This document shows positions 55,746 to 64,000 of a DNA stretch of 64,000 bases, piece by piece. The notes under the pieces were generated by a model. That model was not told where the DNA came from, did not search any database, and was given only the letters and a program-made list of their open reading frames with translations. Source of the DNA: Mortierella sp. BCC40632. Lineage: Eukaryota; Mortierellomycota; Mortierellomycetes; Mortierellales; Mortierellaceae. Where the stretch lies: contig WAEK01000012.1 of the NCBI GenBank assembly GCA_011634665.1, forward strand, positions 682,001 through 746,000, given 5' to 3'. Each line of letters starts with the position of its first letter. Position 1 is the first letter of the stretch. The position numbers and the translations under genes were made by a program.

Positions 55746-57879
55746 GTATAGCAACAACAGAGGTGGGCGTGTGGGAGCACATGGCGACATGGACCCTCTC
55801 TTGCGCCATCCCCACAACAACAGCAACAGTGGACAAAAAGAAGCTGTCATCACAGTAGCTTCTTTCTTTTTGTTGTGATAGTCGGGGAAAGAAGAGAGAG
55901 AGAGAGAGAGGAGAACTATTGCTGCTGCCTCGACCTCACGGTTCCTTCCATCCACTGCGCAAGGCACACTAGTCCCTTGTTTGCGTGTGTGACTCTTGGT
56001 CTGGTTTCATATCACAACCCAGGGAGAGAAAAAAAGGGCGCTGCAAACACAGCAAAGAGAGAGAGAGAGAGAGAAACTTACCCAGATGCCTGGTGCAATC
56101 TCCGACGCGCGTGTCAGGAGTGACATTTGCTCTCGTTCCTGCTCCCAGAAATCGACCTTGTGCCTACTCGCCTTGCCAGAGCTGGACACCGCGACCAGCT
56201 CGGGGTATTTCTCTTCCAGGACATCAAACGGTTCTATTCGTCATTCAGATAAAATGCAAGAAAAAAAAAAAAAAACACGCGTTTTATGGGTTAGCTTCGC
56301 CTTTTCACCTTTCGTTCCCGAAATTCGGAGTGAGTAAAGGGGATAAAAAAAGGAGGACGGACTTTTTGGGACAACCCCCTTCACCCATTGTCGCGTGTGG
56401 ACGTAAGGTGCTGCCGTATCGTATTGGGGCGCTCCAGTTTCCCCTCTCTCTTTCTCTCTTTCTCTCTTTCCCATGTCCATGCAGACTCATCTCATTGCAC
56501 ACATACACCCGCCGTTTGCCGTCGGGTCACATCGCCTTCTTTTCTCCCCCCTTTCCCTAACCTGTTTTATGGTTCGTCCTTTTGACTTAATTTTACGCCC
56601 ACATCCAGCTTTTTTTTTTTTTTTTTTTTTTTTTTACCGTCCAACAGCTTGGGATGGAAGAGAAGGAAAAAGAGAAGGAGGATCTCCAAACTGTGATTCT
56701 CAATGTTTTCCTCCCGTCTTATTCCATCGCCCGTTACCCTCTCTCTCTCTCTCTCTTCCCCCAAATCTCTTTGTTTTTACCTGCAAGAACAAATGTATGT
56801 CGGCGGGATTCGGCATCCATCTCAGGACACCTATCCTTCATCACCCTCCAGACTGCTTCCTGCGCCGTCGAGATCTGCTTGGCCATCTCCATCAAAACAT
56901 AATTGGTCATTGAAGCAGCAGCATGGGCCGAGGCTTCCGATGTCGAGGCCGAAACAAATCCTTCCTTCGAATACAACACAATGTCCGAGAGGAGCGCGTA
57001 TCGAGGCACTTGGATCTTGAAGTTACGGATATTGACTCCATCACTAAGCGAATGCATAAAGGAACTCAAAAGGAGTCCCGCGTGAGGATTGTCGGGAACC
57101 GCTTCTTGTAAACTACTACTGTCTTCTTCATTCATACTACTACTGCTGTTACAGTAGTTCGGAACGTTGGTGCCACTCGCATCAAGCTCAGGATGAACGG
57201 AAGAAGTAAAAGAGTCACTGCTATGACTCGAGTTCTCTACGTCGGTCCAATCGCCTCCTTGTTCTTCTTGTTGACCATGCGACGTTGGGTCCTGTTGCTG
57301 TTGTTGTTGTTGTTGCTGCTGTCCTATTGCGGAGTACTGATGAAGGACTTGTGGGTGATAGTTGTTGTCATGTGTAGTCGAACCAGAGGATTCTTGGGCT
57401 GCTTTCTGCATGGCAGCCGAGGATGGTGAGGAAGGTGGGGCCGGTTGAAGGATCTCGTGTGGACTGACAGAGCCCACGAGCCGACCAGGGTCTACCTCAT
57501 TCACATAAACGAACATGAGTCCTCGGTGCTCGGGTACGACGGGCAAGAACGGGCTCGAGTCAGGCGTGCCCATGTGGAGGAGCGGCGAGCCTGCAAAATG
57601 ATGTGGCGAAAGGCCAAAGAAAAAGTTTTGAGGCGCGCTAGTGCCGTCGACACCATGAAGCCAGGGGAACATGTCCTTGGAGGGGAGTGGGGTGGTGACA
57701 AACTGGCGGTGAAGTGCGGCAAGCTGGTCCGAAGAGATGGCGCGGATGGACGGTTGTGAGGAGATGACAGGGTATGAGGCCATGGGTGCGGTCGAGACAT
57801 CGGGCGAAGACTGGATGGACTTTGGAGGGTCGCTGATGATGTCGGCGTCAGGGCCGGGGTGGATGGCAGTCGTGACCAT
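53418..57879 (-). CDS. PPS1: PPS1-like dual-specificity protein phosphatase
   Basis: Exons 57879-56781, 56233-56082, 55463-53855 and 53707-53418 join in frame to 1049 aa. The N-terminal third is low-complexity (Ser/Pro/Gln) but contains HRGLMFVYVNEVDPGRLVG and RNFKIQVPRYALLSDIVLY, which I associate with the Pps1 family. A central region has ILIHCIDGYTETAIL, a phosphatase-like loop that lacks the catalytic Arg and is typical of this family. The C-terminal dual-specificity domain has ILIHCRVGVSRSATIVIAYLM with Cys and Arg intact; the intron falls just upstream of it. Yeast Pps1 acts on the cell cycle and DNA replication. The long Ser/Thr tract (near 54400-54530) is a coding triplet repeat. Confidence 0.9.
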
Positions 57880-58252
57880 GGTCCTAATTGGGCGGGTATA
57901 ATATAGAGGAATGTACTTGTTTACAGGGGAGGATGAAGACAAAGAAGAAAGAGAGTGTGGGTGAGTGAGTGAGAGGGTATTAAGGATGACCAGGATGGAA
58001 TGAGGATGATGTGATCGAGATGAAAGCGTAGCAGAGGAAGAAGGAGAAAGAAAGTGTGTGAGAGAGAAAGAGAAAGAGAAGAGGAAAGAGGGAGAGAAAG
58101 AGAGTGAGTGAGAAAGAGAAAACAGGTGCGGCCGAGCGGCGGAGCGACAACAACGACTACAACGACAAAAGAGCATTCGCTCGGCGCAGGCATTGGCACG
58201 ACTTGGCCTCGCCCCGCGGGCGCAAAACACCCGCCCCGCGCGGGACGTCTCT

Positions 58253-58292
<40 letters not shown>

Positions 58293-60037
58293 TTTGTCTC
58301 TATGCATTGTTCTGCTCATCCGTCGCCATGCCATGTCCGGTTTCCCGTCCAGCGCCTGTCCCACACCAACAGGGCCAAACAACATTTTTTTTTTCTTTTC
58401 TCTTTCTGACCCACCACAGCCCACCCCGACGATCTCCACAATACAATGCGACAGCACCATGACTAATGGCAGCCTCGGTGGCGGAGGCAGGGATGGAGGC
58501 GGTAATGGGTGATGAAGGAGGCGGTTGAGAAAGAGAAGTCGTCCCGTCACCTCGTTTCTCTTCACTAGCTCGAATCGACTCTTGGTCGTCCCTGCAGATG
58601 CTCACATGAACGCGAAATAGGCGGCGTGCTCTCCGTAATCCGCTTTTCTCATTTTTCTCATGTCCTGGCGCACTACACGGACAAATACATCTTCTACTCT
58701 CCTCTGCTAGTGAAAATCCCCCAGTAGAAAAATAAAAAAAAAAAAAGTAGTGTTCCACACAAGTCAAAGATCAGCAAACCTTGCAGCTGCAAATCAAGAT
58801 GAGATTGTGGGTTGGTGCCACGCGCTCTACCTCGCTTCACTACAGCAGTATGTACATTAATGTAATGCAGACAGGATGGCTGGGTGGGATTACCTGGCGC
58901 AAAAGGAGGAACGTCTGGCTCCCTTTCTGTCCCTCTTTCCTCTTTCTCTTCCTCTCTTTCTCTCTCTTTACCCTTCCCTTCCTTGGTGTTGGTTCACAGC
59001 AAGCCCCAGTGAAGCATCGCAACCTCTCCCGCTTCGCAACTGATTGGCTAGGCAGAGGCTGAGCGAGGAACGAGCGCCCATGTGGTCGGGTGAGCGCACT
59101 GAGAGTACCTTCTGCTTCTGCCCAATCATTGCCCGATCTTGGTTCCCTCTCGACTGATGGGCCTGTGAAGGTGCTTGACAACGCATAAAGGGGGGGAAGA
59201 GCGAGTAGAGCGCGCCGAGTACCTGCATCTCCTTTTTTTCTCACTTTTTCTCACTCTCTTTTTCGAACCCTCTCTCCTTGGTCTCTCCCACACTTGATGG
59301 GCCATTTGAGGAGCCCAGGCTAGAGGCTCGGTTTTTTATGTATTTTTCTCTCTCTCTCTCATTTTTGCGGTGCGTGTAACGATCGCGATTGCTCGGTAGG
59401 ATGGTCGTGTTGGTGCAACATAAGGGATCTATTTGCATACACACACACACACACGCACATTAGGCCACTCTTTCACTCGAGGAGGTGGAGGAGGAGAGAT
59501 CGACTGCAGTGGCACAGAGGATTGGGGGGGGGGATGATTTCTCCATACTGCGCATCGATCAACACGGAGTTCAGGGCAATGACCGTTGTCCCTTGCGCGG
59601 AGAAATAGGAATGAGCAAAACCCACGGAGTGAGAAAAAAAAAATAAATATAAGAAGCACAGCCATCACTAGACGAAATCAGTTCGGTCCGTGTCTTTGCA
59701 TCCTCCAGGCAAGGTAGATTTCGTATGCGTAGATTAGGCCTGCTAGAGTTTAATCAGCATAGAGTGAGTGTCCAAATCAAGAAAAAGAGAGAGAATGAGA
59801 GTGAGAGAGAGAATGTGTGTGTGTGAGAGAGTGAGAGAGTGAGAGAGAGAAGAGAGAGCTAGGAATGGAGAACAGGGACAGGAACGAACCGGGTGTAATT
59901 GAAGGGGAGGGATCACCGGGTGTGGAATGAGTCAGTTGCAGATGACACACCTAGACTGCGGCAGACAACTCGACGGCCTTTGAGGCAAACGAGATGTGCC
60001 TGGAGCCATTCGCTTCTGTGTGTTCACCTGTCAAACG

Positions 60038-60069
<32 letters not shown>

Positions 60070-60683
60070 GCCAGCGTGCCTGTGTACGTGAATACAGAGC
60101 AGGGTACATGTACAGACGCAAAAAGTTGAGAGCGTGTGAGAGTGCGAGAGGTTGCCGCATTTGGAAGGTTCCCACGGGAATAAGCTTTGGTTGAGACGGG
60201 GAACAGGGGAGCATGGAGTCATACGTGTGCTTCCTCCTTCTTCTCCCCCCGCCTCCAGCTCTGGTTGGGGTAAGAAGGGGGAAGTCCAGCAACGTTCTTT
60301 TCTTTTTTTTTTTTCTGCGCTAGCACACGCCTTTTGATTTTTGCAACACGGAATAATGGGTTGTGGATTGGGGTCACGGACTAGGCCGTGTGTGTGGGAC
60401 GCTATTTAAGGCGTACTCTGGGTCCTCATTTCTTTCTCCTTTTTTCTTTCTTTTTCTTCACACGCTCTCCTCTCACTCTCCCACCTCACTCCCTTCTCTC
60501 TACCCCCCTTTTGCTCCCGCCGCAATCACTTGTTGATTCATCTGTAATTTCACTGTCTGCAAAGAGGACCCATCTCGATCTTTGTTCTCTCTCATCTGGA
60601 TCTTTTTTCTCATTCATTCATCCATTTCCCTTCCCAAAAAAAAAACTCTTTGTGTTCCAGTCCTCATCTCCACTTCACCCATA
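57880..60683. other. divergent intergenic region rich in microsatellites
   Basis: It lies between PPS1-like (minus) and ALDH7A1 (plus). It holds CT tracts (58258-58290), GA tracts (59783-59850), a GT/AC tract (59440-59456), A/T runs (60039-60065) and CG-rich GCCCCGCG segments near 58207-58245. No exon is supported on either strand. Confidence 0.5.
60403..60409 (+). promoter_or_regulatory. TATA-like element of ALDH7A1
   Basis: TATTTAA about 275 bases upstream of the start codon, followed by a C/T-rich leader, which is common in highly expressed fungal genes. Positional inference only. Confidence 0.3.
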
Positions 60684-62554
60684 ATGTCGTCTATGCTTCT
60701 TAGCCGTCTCTCCCGCTCAAGGGTCACACTTATGCGCTCTGCTGCCTCAAGATCTGCCATCGCCTCCATGTCTGTCCTTAACTACTCCTCGGGATCCATC
60801 AACCCCAAGCACAAGGCTATCTTTGAGCAGCTCGATCTTGAGTTCGAGAACAAGGGTGTCTACAACGGCACCTGGGGTGGCTCTGGCCCCATTGTCGATT
60901 CCGTCAGCCCTGCTGATGGCTCGGTCATCGGTCGTGTCCAGACTGTAAGTTTCGTTTTGATCTCGAAAGAAAGGAAGAAAAAGTCAAAAAGTCAAAAAAA
61001 GCCACCGTGCTAACGGTTCTTTTCTGGATTGATCTTGACGCATACTAGGGTACGGTCGAGGAGTTGAACGAGACCTTGAAGAAGATGGAGGAGATCAAGG
61101 TGATGTGGCGCGAGACCCCCGCCCCCAAGCGTGGTGAGATTGTCCGTCAGATGCGTGATGCCCTCAACGACAAGTTGGAGCCTCTCGGTGCGCTCGTTTC
61201 TCTCGAGATGGGCAAGATCCTTCCTGAGGGCAAGGGTGAGGTTCAGGAGTACATCGATATCTGCGACTTTGCGCTCGGTCTCAGCCGTTCGCTCAACGGA
61301 AAGGTCGTTCCTTCGGAGCGTCCTGGCCACTTTATGATGGAGCAGTGGAACCCTATCGGCACTGTCGGTGTCATCTCAGCCTTCAACTTCCCCGTAGCTG
61401 TCTATGGTAAGTCGAATGCGATCCGGTGTTCTTTAATAGTTACTCTCATTCTACCCCGCCTTTTATTTTTCATCTCTCTTTGCGTGATCCATGAACTAAA
61501 AAATTATCCTCTTTTTACTTGATGACTCTCTTTACTAGGCTGGAACTCTGCTATTGCTCTGGTCTGCGGTAACCCCGTTGTCTGGAAGGGCGCTCCTACC
61601 ACCAACCTCTCTTCGATCGCCGTCACCAAGATCCTCGAGAAGGTTCTTATCAAGAACGGTCTCCCTGGCGCTCTTTGCTCTCTTGTTGCCGGTGGTGCCG
61701 ATGTCGGTCAGTCTATGGTTGAGGATGAGCGTGTCAAGCTCCTCTCTTTCACTGGTTCGACCGCTGTTGGTCGCAAGGTCGGTGAGACCGTTGCCAAGCG
61801 CTTCGGCAAGTCGCTCTTGGAGCTCGGAGGAAACAACGCCATTGTTGTCATGGACGATGCTGATCTCGACCTTGCTCTCCGCTCGGTTCTGTTCGCTGCC
61901 GTCGGCACTGCTGGTCAGCGCTGCACGACCACTCGCCGCCTCCTCATCCACGAGAAGGTTCACGACGAGTTCATCGAGAAGTTGGTCAAGGCTTACCAGT
62001 CGATCCGTATCGGCGATCCCCTCGAGGCCGGTACCCTTTGCGGACCTCTCCACACCAAGGCTGCTGTTGAGCAGTACCGCAAGGGTATTGAGGCTGTCAA
62101 GGCCCAGGGAGGCAAGATCTTGACCGGAGGCAAGGTTCTCGAGGACCGCCCCGGCAACTTTGTCGTCCCCACCATCACCAGCATTTCTCCTGATGCTGAT
62201 GTTGTCCAGAACGAGATCTTTGTCCCCATCCTTCACACCATGAAGATCAAGAGCCTCGAGCACGCTATCGAGATCAACAACTCGGTCAAGCAGGGTCTCT
62301 CCTCTTCGCTCTTCACCACCAACCCCTCGAACCTCTTCAAGTGGGTCGGACCCTCTGGCTCTGACTGCGGTATCGCCAACGTCAACTTGCCCTCTTCCGG
62401 AGCTGAGATTGGTTGTGCCTTTGGAGGTGAGAAGGAGACCGGTGGTGGACGCGAGTCTGGATCCGATGCCTGGAAGCAGTACATGCGTCGCAGCACCTGT
62501 GTCATCAACTACACTGGCGAGTTGCCTCTTGCCCAGGGCATCAAGTTTGAGTAA
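60684..62554 (+). CDS. ALDH7A1: ALDH7A1-type aldehyde dehydrogenase (antiquitin)
   Basis: This oxidises alpha-aminoadipic semialdehyde in lysine breakdown and detoxifies aldehydes, using NAD+. Exons 60684-60944, 61049-61406 and 61539-62554 join to 544 aa. The first 35 residues or so are basic, Ser-rich and without acids ([20 protein letters not shown]), fitting a mitochondrial presequence. Nucleotide-binding [11 protein letters not shown], general-base Glu in LLELGGNN (61820-61822) and catalytic Cys in [11 protein letters not shown] (61922-61924) are all present. The TAGQRCT and [34 protein letters not shown] tail are diagnostic of family 7 (shown only in part by motif). Codon use is strongly biased to C-ending codons, suggesting high expression. 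Confidence 0.96.
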
Positions 62555-62692
62555 AGAAAAGACTATCAAGATGGGAGGAGGAAGGAGCCTTTTTTTTCCC
62601 CATTGTAACATTTATTCATTCCTTTCCCCTTCTCACTTCTATTCAATGCACTAATTCCATCGCCCATCATCACCACTACAATGTGAACTTAC

Positions 62693-62698
62693 AATAAA
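62693..62698 (+). terminator. polyadenylation signal of ALDH7A1
   Basis: AATAAA 139 bases after the stop codon, in an AT-rich stretch. Confidence 0.5.
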
Positions 62699-62840
62699 GC
62701 AAAGTGTACATACATGACAATTTCCTTTTCCTTTTTCCTTTACTTTTTGTATGTGAGGTGTTGATCTCAAGAAAATGCATCTATTCGATTTTTTTATTGT
62801 TTGATTTTTTTTTTAGTCTTCACCAGCTGTTGCTATTCAT

Positions 62841-64000
62841 CTATGAGGATGTTTCCTGTTCGCCTGGATGTTCAATCGAAACCAAATGCCGCAAGACATC
62901 CTTCTTGGTAATCAGTCCCAAAAGTTGGCCATGTTGAGTACAGAGCACGTACCGGACACCCTAAAAAAAAAAAATAAAATAAAAAAAAAGGAGTTGGATT
63001 CAGTGATTAGTCTAGGATTCCCCTCCCTTTTTTTCTTGACAGGCCAACAAAAAGTGAATCCGACAAGTTGTGAAATGTTGCTACTGATGTCGCTGCTAGC
63101 CTATCTTACCAGTTTGCGGAAAATAACAATGACTTGATCCATTGGGAACCGTTGGGAAACCGTGATCGGTGTTTGATCCATCCACAATCGGAATTCAATG
63201 AATCCAGCCGTATTCTCCAGGATCGGTACCACATTCCCCGCGGGTGTATCTCCGGGCAAGTTCTTTTTACGGGCTTCATCAATCGCAAATCGTAATTCAG
63301 TTCGAGAGATATATCCAACCAGCATCATATCTCGAAGAGAATTCACAACAGGGTAACCCTTATAATGAGTCTCGTGCAATAACGTGTCCAGACTGTCAAG
63401 GGTATTGCCTGTCGCTGTGACAACAACCAGATCCTCGACAGGGGTCATGACTTGAGAGGCAAGTGTGTTGAGTCGGTACTCGGTCTTGTCATCCAGGTAC
63501 GGGTATCCACACAGAAGGATGATGCCATCAAAAATACCTTCCTTTCCAAATGCATCTCCAACCCATTTGCTTATCATCACTAAGAAAAACCACATGGCAC
63601 CACAAAAGTCAAAATACATTAGTCTATCTTTCCAAGATAAGGAAGACAAATGCACTTTTTTTTTTTTTTTTTTTTTTTTTTTTGTCTTTTCTGCTCAAGG
63701 AAAAAAGAGAAAAAAGACTTACCGACAATCATAATAGGTAGGACGTAGGTCAAGGCACCCGTCAACTCAAACATGATAATCACCAACGAGACCGTCATCC
63801 GAGTCACACCTCCCATAAAGGCTGCCGCACCCACCATGGCATACGATCCTGGGGTCACACAGGGCACGTCTGGAAGACAGGATGCAAATAACCAAAAGCC
63901 TGGATGCTTTTCCTGCCAGGCTTGGACCAACATTCCAAGGGCTCGACCAAAGAGAGCTCCAATGACCATGGATGGCATAAAGATACCTGCAGGGATGGCC
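62841..64000 (-). CDS. CLC-family chloride channel, 3' part (runs off the window)
   Basis: The start lies beyond 64000. Exons 64000-63723 (partial), 63579-63110 and 62960-62841 join in frame; about 289 codons are visible. The visible part begins with AGIFMPSMVIGALFGRALG, the GxFxP anion-selectivity motif of CLC channels, then membrane helices (GAAAFMGGVTRMTVSLVIIMFELTGA). Two C-terminal CBS domains follow (MTPVEDLVVVTA..GYPVVNS..VGYIS and QTPITVSQRFPMDQVIVIF..GVRYVLCTQHGQLLGLITKKDVL). This is the architecture of eukaryotic CLCs such as yeast Gef1, an endomembrane chloride/proton transporter needed for copper loading of iron-uptake oxidase. A poly-T tract sits in the first visible intron. Confidence 0.94.

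Noticed and set aside
58200..59300. Several frames over 100 aa between PPS1-like and ALDH7A1
   Set aside because: They are Ser/Leu or Arg/Glu repeats from CT/GA microsatellites and have no family motif.

Overview
The window is eukaryotic and almost certainly from an early-diverging fungus, most likely Mortierellomycotina (Mortierella-type). The evidence is short GT..AG introns, a full set of fungal housekeeping genes (DMC1, chitin synthase, ALG2, Rex1-type exonuclease, PPS1-type phosphatase, ALDH7, CLC channel), secreted proteins with plain signal peptides, and very many A/T homopolymers and CT/GA microsatellites. Placement below fungus level is inference.

Layout. 0.9-2.8 kb: a ten-exon DMC1 recombinase gene. 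3.9-8.6 kb: two minus-strand genes of lineage-restricted type, one with an apparent PD-(D/E)XK signature. 8.6-11.6 kb: gene-poor, with a decayed tyrosine-recombinase-like remnant. 11.6-14.4 kb: a small secreted, possibly beta-trefoil protein and a secreted proteinase-K-type subtilisin. 14.66-19.69 kb: a 1.42-kb inverted duplication. Each arm carries a small secreted cysteine-rich protein gene; the right copy is intact and the left copy is frameshifted. A membrane/coiled-coil protein gene lies in the spacer. 20.29 kb: tRNA-Glu(CTC).

20.44-36.24 kb: the most unusual region. Roughly 300-bp inverted repeats bound about 15.8 kb that holds a MULE-type (FAR1/SWIM) transposase gene and, just upstream on the same strand, a Fanzor-like (eukaryotic TnpB relative) gene. 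The Fanzor-like gene has recognisable RuvC-I, DEFRTSQTC, zinc-finger and RuvC-III motifs. Both genes carry frameshifts. The element also holds a zinc-finger/coiled-coil gene, a 1.2-kb minisatellite and retroposon remnants. The insertion appears nested in the poly-T of an older retroposon tail that has its own 11-bp direct repeats.

36.9-64 kb: ordinary gene space. It contains an F-box/LRR-like protein, a small membrane protein, chitin synthase (minus), a THEM6-like thioesterase (plus), ALG2, a Rex1/REXO-type exonuclease and a PPS1-like phosphatase (all minus), ALDH7A1 (plus), and the 3' part of a CLC chloride channel (minus) cut by the window end. Two long intergenic regions between divergent genes (44.1-46.6 and 57.9-60.7 kb) are packed with microsatellites. 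There is no operon logic. Chitin synthase and ALG2 both serve the cell surface, but their proximity is probably incidental.
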